Assembly (NCBI GenBank): GCA_030272585.1
Contig: BSYQ01000001.1
Coordinates: forward strand, 1,922,001 to 1,986,000
From: Bryopsis sp. KO-2023
Taxonomy: Eukaryota; Chlorophyta; Ulvophyceae; Bryopsidales; Bryopsidaceae
Direction: 5' to 3'
Length of the DNA: 64,000 bases
Of the stretch, positions 1-11,648 are shown one piece after another. The notes beneath the pieces are model-generated. The model did not search any database and was not told the origin of the DNA. It was given only the letters and a program-made list of their open reading frames with translations. Position numbers and translations under genes: made by a program. How positions within the stretch are numbered: position 1 is the stretch's first letter; each line of letters begins with the position of its first letter.

Positions 1-947
1 AACCTTTGCCACATAGACACAACCCCCATCAATGAGAAAATCCCAAGGTTGGGGTTCTTTCCCCCCCAACCCTAGTTGCTTTTTTTTCTTTTGGTTTTTT
101 TTTTCACAGGCATCAGGTCCAAACTGACGTCTCAAGCGATTTCGTTCGCCCTACCCAATGCGTGGGGTCTACTTGCTGAAATATCTGAGAGGAAATCGCG
201 GTCGATTGGCCGATGAAACACATCCCAAACGCCGCCTGCGACGCCATCGAGAATCCCTGCCCCCGTGACGCTTCCACGAACCAGACTTCAGGGGTAAAAC
301 CTCCGTTTTTGACGGCGGACATACGTCAATCGCACAGTAAACGTTGGGGGATTTTTGCGATGTGTTCTGTATGTCTGCCTGGCGGCTTGTCTTTTGGTGA
401 CAGAATCCAACTGAGCCCAGCGCAGGCAGAAATCCCGCGCCACCACCACAGCAAACCAGTGAAAGGCACAACAGTGCTGTCGACAAATTTTCTCCAGCAG
501 CCCGCAACCCGTTTTAGGAAACCGTGCAAGGTACCTTCGTTTCTGCTCGGTTTGGTGGCGTAGTTTTCCGAGAGATCTCTTTGGGGTTCTGAGATCTGTC
601 GCCCAGACGAGTTCTGCTCCGTTCGTGGTCGCAGCGACCTCAAAGCTTGTTTGGGATGTTTGGTCTATTGGCTCGTCTTTCCCTGTAGTGCATTGCAATA
701 CTGTCAATGTTCTGCAGCGTTACACAAATTTTTTCACGGGGTCCGTGTTAGACCACAGCCCGCGTTGTTTGGCTCCGGGGGGGTCCGCTGCAGTTTAGGT
801 TCCAGGGGGGGTTCTTGTTTCTGTACTTGCTGGGTTTTACAGGCTGCCAGCGTCGTTTCCCCTGCTCTAGAGGGTATATTCTATGAGCATGGCGCCAAAG
901 TGTTTTTCGCTCCGTCTTACTTGAGAAATCGAAACCCGCGCGCGGAA
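1..947. other. left flank and 5' leader of first gene
   Basis: No gene could be supported here. There is a poly-C/poly-T stretch near 60-110 followed by an acceptor-like CAG at 112-114, which could end an intron of a plus-strand transcript. A minus-strand ORF at 322-113 has no recognisable domain. The stretch 651-947 is open in the frame of the downstream gene, but it reads as leader (Trp/Cys/Gly-rich, unlike the acidic, Ser/Lys-rich body), so I placed the start at 948. Confidence 0.4.
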
Positions 948-3753
948 ATGGTCGAAGTGGACGTCGACGCGCTCGCGGACGTCCGCAAAGACAGCGACGC
1001 GTTCTTCTCCGTCGCAGAGTCGTTGGAGTCCACGGGGTCCAGTGAATATTTCGGAGCTTCTGACTGGGAGGAAACGCGGGCGACTGACGTCGCTGGTGGC
1101 AATGCTGCAGGGACACCGCTCGCGCTCCCCTTGGGAATAGACGATATGGATTCGACCGATATCGTGGAGCCAGAAACCCAGCGCGAAGAAGAGCAAACAG
1201 CGGTGGACGACCCAGAAGCGAAAGCTGCCCCTAAGGAAGCAGGCGCTGTCCAGGCAGACGAGAAAGAGAATGCTGGGCCGCAAGCTTCCCCCGCGGTCGA
1301 TTCTCCGAAGAAAACCCCGACCAGCTCCACAGCGGGCGAAATAGAGGAGGAACCTGCGATGGCGATGCAGGACACTCCTGTCGACGAACGAAAGACGACT
1401 TCCGGGTCGAAATCGCTGTCGAAGAAACTGTCCAAGATACGGTCGTCTTTTGGCAAGAGCGGCAAAAAGGGGAAAGGCGAAGAAAGCCCTCTTGCGGCGG
1501 AGGGTGAGAAACCTCTGTTGAATGAGGGAATCGCTGGTTCTGAGGAGAAGAAGCCAGTCGTCGAGACGCACCCCAAGAAGAAGTCCGCCAGCGTGACGAA
1601 AAGGATCAAAAAGATGCTGTCCAAGGCGGAATCGGGCCAGAAAGAAACTCAGGGAACGGGAGAAACAGGGAAAGAACAGGTTGCATCGGGAGTCTCTTCG
1701 ACAGAAGAGGGTGCGGCTGAAAAAACTTTGGAAGAAACCACAAGTGACGATAAGCAAGAGCAGAGGCAGGAAGAAAAGGGTGTGGAGGGAGAGTTTACTA
1801 ACCCATTAGTCACTGGGGCGGTTGCAGGAGAAGCTGCAGCAGAAACTGCTGCAGCCACGATTTTGCCTGAGGATGTCTCAGAGGCCCCTCAGGATCTCAC
1901 TGCCCCAGAAAATGCTGCAGATTCTGCAGCAGCAGGAGAAGAAAAGATGTCTGAGCAAGCCAGCCAGAAGGTTCCTCCATTGCCGATCGGTCAATCCTTG
2001 GGAAGGAGTTCGATCAGTGACGATGGGGGGTTGTTTTCCGGAGCCAGCAGTGCTGCTGCGATTGCAGCAGAGCTGAAACCCCACGTGTCCCCTCGCCCGT
2101 CGTCCCGTGGCACCCCCAGAAATTCGCCTCATGGAAGAATGACTCCCCCATCTGGGAGAAGAACCCCTCCGGCTAAGCCGACTGTCGATGTGACAATCGA
2201 AGCAACCGATGCTGAGCATGTGAAGGTGACCTTGTCCCCTGTGGGGGAGGCCCCCAGCCAAAGCGAAAAGCCAGCAGAGCAACAGCTCAATTTTTTTCAG
2301 CGGATGTTCAGTCTCGGGAGGAAGGGGCAGGAGGCGAAGGAAGAAGAAAAGCAGATGCTTGATAAATCCGACGAACAGGAGAAGGATGTCGGTTATTCTT
2401 TGACCAACCGTAATGTGGAGAGGCTGTGCGTCGAGCTGGATGCTGCCCTTGCGGAGCAGGGAATAGACTACAAGAAAAATTTTGACAAGTGGGTAACCTT
2501 GGAAACCAAGCAGTTTTCTGAATCCATCTGCCAGCCCGAAAACCTATCCCCGCAAGCCAGAAACACAACAAATAAGTGAAAAAACACAAAATTGAAAGGA
2601 TATAAAAAGAATTCCCATCTTTTTCATTAGTGTTAAAGATATAGTGCAACCAGAATAGTCCATTCAAAAATGCTGGATTTTGAGTTGTTTTTTTTGTGGG
2701 TATTTCTTGCAGATCTCTTGACGATTTCGACAATGTGGTCGACTTTTTCATTGCGATGGAAGCTTCCTTCGGAGCAGACGAGTCGGCCCCAGGCATCCGT
2801 GAAACGCTGGCGCAGGATCTCGGCGAAAATCATCCCTTGGTGCTGGAAATTCAGCGAAAACAAACTCTAGATGAAATCAGAGCCATCGACGAGCATGTGA
2901 AAGCATCGATCGATACCCAGGAGGAGAAACATTCAGACAAAATCTTTACAGAGTGAGTGGTCATCTTCTGTGAGCATCGATGCTAGATGTGAAGAGAAAA
3001 GGGAAAATAAAAGAAACTGAAAACATGACACATCGGACGGTTCAAAATTGATGTTCTCCAAGATATCGCACATCAGTTTAGTCATCATTTTCTCGCGTTC
3101 ATGTTGCGAATTGCTGGTTTGGCTCTGAGCTATGGTGATGCTGTGGGTGTTTTTTTTGTTTTTTTTCTGGTTTTATTGCGGTGTACCAATAATGGGGTGT
3201 GTGGATTGGTCAGAAATCCTGAGGATTACAAAACATCAGCAGAATATTACCAGAGCATGCAAGCCACTGCAAAGAGCCTCGGGATCAGTTTGGTCCCCGC
3301 TCTCACAGAGAAACTTGGAAAAGAGCATCCCCTTGTCACAGCGCTCGCAGGTGAACGTCGTTCGAAAACCTTGCGATATTTATCAACAGTTACAGTTCTT
3401 CAATCGACCCCCCCCCCCCCCGCCTTTTTACCTTGTTTTCATACAGCATCATGTCAATTGGTGGTTTTGTATTTCCGATTTGAAATATGTCCCATGTGTG
3501 TACAGCGCAGAGACCGTTATTTATTTATTTATTGTTGTTTGCAGTGGAGGAAGATACTCCGGAAGAAGCTGATGCGACTGTGGAGTTGGTTAGCAGCGGA
3601 GGGGCTGCTAAGCCGGAGCTGCCCGTTTCGCAAGGTGGCAGACTTGCTGACGAGGCCAGCAATGCAGGGAGGAGCAAAAGCCGGATCCGCATAGTTCGAG
3701 ACGAAACCTCGGAACCCGGAGGCCTGTGTGGCTGCTATTGCCTCAGAGCTTGA
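948..3753 (+). CDS. Lys/Glu-rich protein of unknown function with repeated HPLV module
   Basis: Four exons join in phase: 948-2488, 2713-2952, 3214-3350, 3545-3753, giving about 708 aa. The start at 948 was chosen because composition changes there to acidic and Ser/Ala-rich. Residues 1-480 are low complexity, with two basic patches (one contains SKKLSKIRSSFGKSGKKGKG, the other KRIKKMLSKAES). The C-terminal third is predicted helical and carries a duplicated segment: LGENHPLV in exon 2 and LGKEHPLV in exon 3. The last residues, GGLCGCYCLRA, cluster three cysteines and end in CLRA, which could be a lipidation site but is a poor CaaX box. I recognise no family. The splice phases and the repeat support a real gene; the function is open. 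Confidence 0.7.
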
Positions 3754-5023
3754 TGAAACATGCAGACAAATATGACGTGTATTTTAGATTTCTTTTTCCA
3801 AAAGCTTGGAGAGAGAAAGAAAAAAGGAAATGGTTCAGGCATGCTCCTACATAACATCAAAAAAACGAAAAAAAAGAGACAGGCGGAAAAAAAAAAAAAA
3901 ATGGGTGGAAAAACGAAAAACTCTCCCATTCATAAACCTGCGGTTCATGTAGGGAACGATTTGGTGGACGGAATTTCTTTTGTTTTCTAGAAGGATGCAC
4001 TATGTGATTTTTAGCTAATGTGGGAGGGTTGCCTTTCTCACAAATCAAGACTCATATATGCATACACAAACACGCTTCTATATCTATAAAAATATTTTCG
4101 GATAGATTTTTTACATGCGGTGGGGTGATTTTGCAGTCATTTTGACATTGGATCACTTGGGAGATCAATCCAGGCTCACTGTGCACAGGAAATTGTCACA
4201 AGTTTTTTTCTTATGGATTTTTTTTTAAATCGTAATTATGCATAATATATCTATATATTTTAGTCGGGAATGATGCCAGAATGGAATGGAATGGATGGAT
4301 GATACTGAGAAAGAAAAGGGGGGGGGGGGGCAATTTGGAAATCGGGGGTTTATGCTTATGAGGACCGCAAGTTTATTGCTGTGTAAATGAAAAGTTGCCA
4401 GATGTGTTATGGAAGCTGCTCTCTTGGTTCCCCCCTAACAACAAAGGAAAATGGAAATAGACTGAATGTTTTTTTTGGGGGGTGTGGTTACAGCTGCTGA
4501 GTTTGGTGGGACTTTGTCGAGAGCCCACCTGAGCCCGCGAAAGAACTGTGAAGTTTAATCCTCCATCCTGCCTGTGCAATCGCACTTGCTCAGGAATCTG
4601 GTCTAGAAGTGGTTAGATTTTAATCGTTAGAGCAAATGGTGGGTCAAGAAAAACAATGGTGGGGGGTGAAAACGAACTATAATCCCCCATGATCGGATTC
4701 AACCCAATCCAACTCACCGAGAAGCAAAATCCTGAACTCCTTTGTGCGCAGCGGGATACGAAAAAAGCAAACAAATACCTGAGGTTCGGTACAACACTTC
4801 TCTCCGTACGCTAGAGGGAATCCGAAAGCCGAGCTGGAGCGTAACGCAGAAGCATGAACTTCTAACGTCGGCAAAATGTAACGCCCACACAGAATCCTGA
4901 GTCAGGATTTTCCAATTGTTGGAAGCCAGGTCCAACAAAGCACAAGCACAACACGTGCGCGGAGGTCGACCGCAACGCGCGCACACGAGACACTACCGCG
5001 ATGAACTTTCGCTTCCCCTGATC
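3754..5023. other. intergenic region
   Basis: A/T-rich 3' flank of the first gene, with poly-A stretches (3889-3901), a G run at 4319-4330 and a T6G6 tract near 4470. No ORF here has coding character. The last 100-200 bp are the likely promoter and leader of the PPR gene. Confidence 0.5.
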
Positions 5024-8000
5024 ATGCTGACTTTCAATGGAGGAGTCTGCGTGAGCGCCAAGCCGTTATTTCTCTGCAAACAACGCAGACGTTCCCTTTC
5101 TGGACGCAAACGACGGAGCGTGAATGTCGTCGCGACGCGAACATCGCGCTTGACGTCCAAAGCGAAGAGGGCCCCGTCGATACGATCGCCGAACCTCAGA
5201 GATCCCGCTAACAATTCCGTCGCCATAAACGGCACCAGCGCCAGGGAGTTCGACGGGGATGTCGTTGGTGGGGATGTGGCGAGAGCGAGCGTCAAAACGA
5301 CTTGCAGCACGCTGATTCAACGACGGTCTTGGAATGAAGCCACTCAGTATTTTGTACAGTATGGGGGCGAGGGGGGCGAGGCCGACGCAACGCTGGGCAG
5401 GGAATTGCTGAAAGGTACTCCAACATGCCAGCTCTTCTCAAAACCACCCACCCAGCAGAATCAAGAAACTCCTCTGAAAAACAACAAATAAATGAAATTA
5501 AAAGACAGATTGGACCGGGGGCAAGCCATACATCCACATATTCCACCCAATGCTTGGAAATAGAAACTGTTGGATGAATTATCCCTGGCTGTGAAAAAGG
5601 CCTGTTGGCAATTCACAGCATCAGCCGAAAATGCAGAAACATATATTATGGGTTGTGTGGAGCATAGTCAACTGGATTTTGAAACAATTTTGCTTGTGTT
5701 TTTAGGGTTGTGCAATGAGGGGCTGTTTCAGCTTGCATGGAAGACATTCAATGCTCTTCCAGACAGGCAAAGCCTCCCATACTCAATGTACCAAAAACTC
5801 ATTTCTTTGGCACTGAAGGTGAGGTCCAGTGATTCAAAATGCCTTCAGAATGTCGATCGTTATGTTGATTATCAGCAATCCAACCAGCATTTTTTTTTGC
5901 CCCTTTGACATGCACAATGGCAATACTGTTATTTTTCCCTTTGTCTCCAAGTTGGTGCTTTTTCTTTGTTTTATAAAAAAAACGGGCGATTTGAAAATTG
6001 GCGGGGGGTGGTTTTTTTAGGCGGAGTCCTATTCTACAGCACTGAAATTGTTTCGGGGAATGAGAGGAGCAGGATATCAGCCCAATAAAGTAACCTACTG
6101 TACCTTGATCAGCGGCCTTTTGAAAAGCCGGCGGAGAGGTTCACCGCACGTCCAAATCGCTTATGACCTTTGGAAAGAACTGGAGGGTTCCAGTGAGCAG
6201 CTGGACGCAGCTGCTCTGAGGGTCGGATGCAACGCTTGCTCAGCAAGTGGCAAATTGGAGGAAGCGTGGGGATTTCCGGTGGCCATGCGGCGGCTGGGGT
6301 TCAGGCCAGACACAAGGTTGTACAACATATTGATGAAGGGGCATTGTCAGAGAGGAAACACAGAATCGGGATTGAAAGTTTTGAAAGCGATGAAGGGGGC
6401 TGGACTGCAGCCGGATAGAGTGACTTACAACACTTTGATCTATGGTTTCGTCATGAATGGGGATTTGTCCAGGGCGCAGGCTTGCTTGGGTAGTGCTAGG
6501 AGGGAGGGGTTCACGCCGGATGTGCGGACGTACACTTCTTTGATGAACGGTTTGGTAAAGGAGGATAATTTGCGAGAAGCGATGGCTGTGTTCGAGGAAA
6601 TGAAGGCGGCAGGATGGACTCCGAATCTGGTGGGGATTTTTTGTTCAAACTGACAAATTGAACAGAAAGTGTCACTGCACAGTACCCAGAGAAAAGCTAC
6701 GCTCGCCCGGTTTTCGACTCTTACCAGAACATTTCGTTATTTTGAGGTAACTCCCACAGAATTCATGTTTTTGATATGATGTCTTTCCTTTGGGTGGTGT
6801 AATTTTTCGAATCTAGGTGACTTTCGGAACGCTGATCGATGGGCATGTACGAGAAAATGATATGAAGGGGGCAAGGGCGCTGCTGGAAGCCATATCCAGC
6901 CACAACCTGCGACCCAATCGCATCGTATACAACACGTTGCTGAGGGGGTACTGCTCGACCAGCATCGTGAACGGGCTGCCGGAGGTGGTCAACCTTCTGA
7001 AAGAAATGACTTCGAATGGGCTTTCCCCACGGGTGGATACATACAACACCATCCTCAGCAGCGCTCTGCGCTCCAGAGACCCCAAATCCGTCCGCCAGAT
7101 TTTCGAACACATGCTGAGTTCAGGGGTTACTCCGGATGCCGTGACGTTCACCATCTTGTTGAAGATCTACCACAAGGAAGGGAATTTGGAAGGCTGCGAG
7201 CGGATTTTCAGAAAGATGGTGGAATCGCCAGACTCCGGGGTGGACATCGTTGCTCTGAATGCGCTGGTCGCTTGTCATGCGTTGATGGGCAGGATGGAAG
7301 ATGCAGAGAAGTTGCTGGACGAGGCGAATGATTTTGCTTCTGACAATGGATTGCCAGTTCCGGTTGAAGCGTTCGGCTCGGTGATTGCAGGGTGGGTTGG
7401 CAGGAATGTTGATCGAGTTTCGCCTCGTCTTTTTTTTTTTTGAATGGTTTAACGTACCGTGCCATCTTGGTCAGGGAAAACAGTTGGTCCGAAGTGAAAT
7501 CTGTCGAGGTTTCGATGGTGTAATGGGTGTGCAGAAAAGAAAAAGAAAAACAGTAAATAAATAAATAAAATGAATCAATGAATAGATATATATGTGTAGA
7601 TACATTTCCCCAAAAGATAATCCAAATGAAATGGAAGCATAACACTGTTGGCATCAGAAGATCTGATGTGTGTGTTTTTTTCTTTGGTCGATTATTTGAA
7701 CAGGTATGCCAACGTGAATGACATGGAAAATGCAATCAAAGCGTTCAGGAGGTTTTACCAGCTCGGTGGGCAACCCGATGTTCGCATGTTTGAAGTGCTG
7801 CTCAAGCTGTGTGTTCGCAAAGGGGACAGGGGAGTTGCAAGAAAGGTGTGCTTGCATGCGTTTTTGTATCATTATTATTATTTTCAAAATGCTCATCGGA
7901 ATCGGCGTAGAAATTTGTGAGGTGATCGACTTGGATAGGCGAACGAGTTGCAGGGATTTCATTCTTTTTTCCCTTATTTTTGTTAGGTTTTTTTTTTGGG

Positions 8001-8510
8001 GGGGGGGGGGGGATTGGATGTTGTGGTGTGTAGTGGTAGAGACTGAATCACAATTATGGATGGGCTTAGCGTTGTATTTTTCTGGACATCCCTAATGTAA
8101 ACCAAATGTATGTGTTACCAAATGTGTTTCTTTGTCAACTGCCCTTTGAGGTATTGTTTGCAGCTCGTGCATAGAAACCATGCTGTTCCATTATTGAGTT
8201 AAGAATTTTTTTGGTTTTTTTCTTTCCTCCTCAAATTCCCATCACTTCTTAGCATTTCAGACTGTTGCATTTTGAAATCGAGCAATAGTTTTCAGCCTCT
8301 TAGTAGCTTTTGACTGTGCTATTTGTTTAGGTGATTCGTGCGATGGAATTCTCTGGGATGGACATTGCAAAATACTCGGTCTGGCTGGAAAAGAGCAGGG
8401 GTTCCTTACACAGATCCTCAGAAAATCAAAAAGATCAGAACAGAGATTTGGAGAGGTTCAAGTTCTGGGTGGGCTTGCCAAACGAGTACTACAATGCTGA
8501 TTGGCCTTGA
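5024..8510 (+). CDS. P-class pentatricopeptide repeat protein, probably plastid
   Basis: Six exons join in phase: 5024-5414, 5706-5818, 6021-6629, 6817-7391, 7704-7845, 8331-8510, giving about 669 aa. Exons 2-5 hold eight or more tandem 35-residue PPR motifs, recognisable by repeats such as VTYNTLIYGFVMNGDLSRA and VTFGTLIDGHVRENDMKGA. There is no E, DYW or SMR domain, so this is a P-class protein expected to bind organellar RNA. The first 130 residues are rich in Arg, Ser and Thr with little acid, as in a transit peptide. The C-terminal exon is non-repetitive. The open frame upstream of exon 2 (5564-5705) was treated as intron because only the acceptor at 5705 restores phase. The orthologue was not identified. 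Confidence 0.85.
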
Positions 8511-9191
8511 TCGACCCCCCCCAAAAAAAGGAGACAAAACAAAAACTACACAATTTCTTAAAAATATTCACAAGTGCTTTGCCGTTGATCCTTTGTGTGT
8601 GTTTCTTTTCTGTTTTTGATATTCTTTGGAGGCCACTGATGTTGGGGGGGTGCTGAGGTTTGATGGTAAAATATCGTCGGAGCTGAGCTGCTAACATTCA
8701 GCCAGCCATTGGTCGCTCGAATTTCCTTACTTTTTTTTTTGTCCTGCTTTATTTTTTCCTCCTCTCAAAAGTTATGCTGATTATCGGTGGGGAGATGTCG
8801 TTCTTGAAAGGGATGTCGTTTCGAAGGGAATTTGTGAAAGAGAGGAGGAAAAGAAAATGGACAAGTACAGGAACACGGATGCATGTGGATCCATATCATG
8901 GAGATCCACTTTTTTTTGTTGTGCCAGGAGGATGTGCAGTCTTTCTGCTGTATGTACTTTTTGTTTCTTCTTTTTGGGGGAATGTGGGGGATTGTTGAAG
9001 AATTTTTTTGTTGCCTGGTTATGTGTGAAAATGTGTGTTTCCTCCATTTTTTGTCCTGTCTGTTTGTGATGGTTTGGAGATGGCTTTACTCTGTCCTTCT
9101 TCTTCTGACCTGGTCAAATAAGTAAAGATTGTGGGTTTCGGAACAGCATCTTATCCAGTGCCAAAATCACGGTTTCTCGTTTCCATCAAGA
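8511..9191. other. intergenic region
   Basis: T-rich 3' flank of the PPR gene and upstream region of the next plus-strand gene. It starts with a C7A7 tract at 8515. Several overlapping ORFs are low complexity and have no coding signal. Confidence 0.5.
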
Positions 9192-11333
9192 ATGGGGTCA
9201 GTGTATTTTGAAGCCCCACGGCGTGGCCGTAATTCGGCGGTGAGGTCCAAATCGGTGAAGGAACGATCGACAATCTCGTACACGCAGAAAACACACCAAA
9301 GCACGAACGCCACCAATCACCTCCTTCTGGGTAACCCCTCCAGTACCTCGTCAGGAAAGAAAGGTGAAGGGTGCAAAGAAACAAAAAGTCAACAAGATTT
9401 GCATGCATGATGCGCATGCATCTTGTCCTGCACGTCAAGATGGGGGTTGCTGGGGAAAGAGCACCAGCCTGCAGCGTCGATTCACCTCATGATTGTTCCT
9501 GAGAGGATGCGTTGGCTTTTTCACTCAGGAGCCTCACGAAATTTCAATCATGGTGAAGTCGCGTTCGCAGCAGAACGCGCCGCCGCCAGGAACAGAACTC
9601 TGCGTAGGGTGCGATCGGCGCCTGCTGTTGGTACGTTGATTCGTTGGACTCGTTGAAATATGCGGTGCGGGGCCGCCAGGCAAACGAACAATTGTATTGA
9701 CCTTCGATTACAGGGGGGCGAGATCACCAGTCCGCGTCTGCGTCGTCGGGACTCGAGGTAGGTTCGATTTGCGGCCAGAAGGCGTTGATCCTGTCTCGAA
9801 CCGTTTTAACCATTCGCAGATGCACTGTTGAGAAAGATATCCAAACTCTAAATGTGGCGGTTTTTCTTGTGGAGGTTTCGGCTGTTCTAACAGTCAGTGA
9901 AGCCAGGCTAACCCAAAGACCCACCTCAGCGCACGGGAAAATGGTCAGTTCTTCAGCTCGAGCAAGCCCACGACAACCCCAGTTTAATCCACGTTCGCTG
10001 GTGGATTCGCAAGGTCCTGACGCGAAAAAGCCAGTTCCAAATGGTATTCCACCAAGCCTTCTCCAATTCCCAAGAAAACGGACAGAAGTTCCTCTCCTTC
10101 TGCGTGTACACATTAGCCAATGATAAACAAAACTGAAAGAAGCCATTGCGAATGACTTTGATTCTGAACAGCGACTATGGCTTTGTATTGGGCAGGTATA
10201 TCGCAAAAAAAGTCTAGTCCAACCCATATGATCTCCAGAGCGGGGCACACAATTCAAAGAACTGCCAGTTTCCCCCATGGGCCAATTTTGAAGAGAACTC
10301 GGGGTCAGGTTCAAACTCTGGGCGCGCGGCCAAAAACTCCAGAATTGAGCAAGAGGCTCGAAGCTCGGACTAGACAGCAGAATATAACTGCGAGATCCAG
10401 AGGTCTGTTGGCATCATCCAGTCCTTCACAGCGACCAGACACCCCCATCACGGGTACAAGAATTTCCAGTTCGAAGTCAAAATCCTTGAAAGGAGCTAAT
10501 ATGAAGGGCTCGACTGCTGGATGGTCGTTTTCTGGATCCAGTCAAAGAGATAAGAAAATGAGTACTTCGTCTCGAAACAGTCTCACTGAGGTCGAAAATG
10601 GAGTCAATCGCTCGCACCAGGTGCCAAGCAAAGAAGAAGGGAGGCGGGGGAAATCGAGGACGATATCGTCCCCCTTTCACACAGAAAACAAGACGTCCAG
10701 CATTCGACACAGGGTGGTTGAGCTTCAAGGAACTGGTGATGGTGAGGAGAACGGGGCTAGCCAGGAGTTGAGCGGCTTTTTACAACTAAAGTCGGATTGG
10801 CAAAATCTGGGGAATGTCCAACCCCCCACTTCACAAGAGGGTTCGGAGGTGGGCCCAGCATCGCACCTTGAACGAAATCAAACTAACACAAAGCGAATGT
10901 GCGACTCTGAGAAGGAAATCGTTTTTGACGACTCGTTTCCCAGGCTGCAGGGTGGGGCACTGGAGGTTTGGTAATGATGGATGTTGATGATGAGGAAGAT
11001 GCGGCGGCGTGCAATACTGAGACGGCCGCAATGTGCCCAGAGGAGCCAACTCTGGAACAGACTTCTTCTGATACGAACAAAGTGAACCCAGAACCAGGGT
11101 GCGCTGCATTCTTCGGTCTTGTATCTGGGACCCCTGGTTTGGCGGCCTCCTTTGGTATCGACAGCGAGTGGATGGTGAGCAGCCATACTACCAAGTTTTG
11201 TATTTGTTGTACGGTCTAAGATTCTCGTCAAAAGGAAATTGAACGTGTAGCTCACGGTGTGTGTATTTGTGCGCAGCGAGATGAGCTCCTGGTCGCAGCT
11301 CACGACTTCATTCGACTGGGGGAAAGTTTTTGA
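9192..11333 (+). CDS. Ser/Arg-rich basic protein of unknown function
   Basis: Six exons join in phase: 9192-9363, 9529-9630, 9894-10043, 10196-10741, 10951-11174, 11277-11333, giving about 416 aa. The N-terminal 330 residues are basic and rich in Ser, Arg, Thr and Gln, including RPTSAHGK (about residue 100). The C-terminal 80 residues are acidic. No catalytic domain was seen. The 10742-10950 intron is the least certain junction; keeping it as exon would run into a stop at 10972. The gene is convergent with the coiled-coil gene at 11649-14726, which carries the same RPxSA motif several times, so the two may share a cytoskeletal role. That link is inference. Confidence 0.6.
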
Positions 11334-11648
11334 GAGGCATCGCGCCAGGTTCATACGTTTTGGAATTTTTCCCAAGGAATGGCCATCCCTTCTTGAAAAG
11401 CGTGGATTTTGATTTTGTAGTGAAGCATAGACCGCTCCAAAGGGTGAAAAAGGAATGGAGACCGGTGGTTCTGGGAGGGGAAAGAATTGATTTCGAATGC
11501 TCAGTCAAGCTGGGTATGGGAGTTTGTCGATTCCTATCTCCAAGAAAACACGTACAAGCATCTGAAACTCTCCATCTGACAACTTCTCCACTACAGATCA
11601 CATCAATGCAACTACAACCCCATGTCTACTGCTGAGATTGCACACCCT
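11334..11648. other. short convergent 3'-3' spacer
   Basis: About 315 bp between the stop codons of two convergent genes. It is the shared 3' UTR region, with no separate feature visible. Confidence 0.5.

Noticed and set aside
113..322. Minus-strand 69-codon ORF at the left edge
   Set aside because: No domain, no convincing splice partner inside the window.
867..1757. Long minus-strand ORF opposite the first gene
   Set aside because: Cys/Arg/Leu-rich shadow of the low-complexity plus-strand coding sequence.
5564..5705. Open frame before PPR exon 2
   Set aside because: Phase does not match exon 1; the acceptor at 5705 does.
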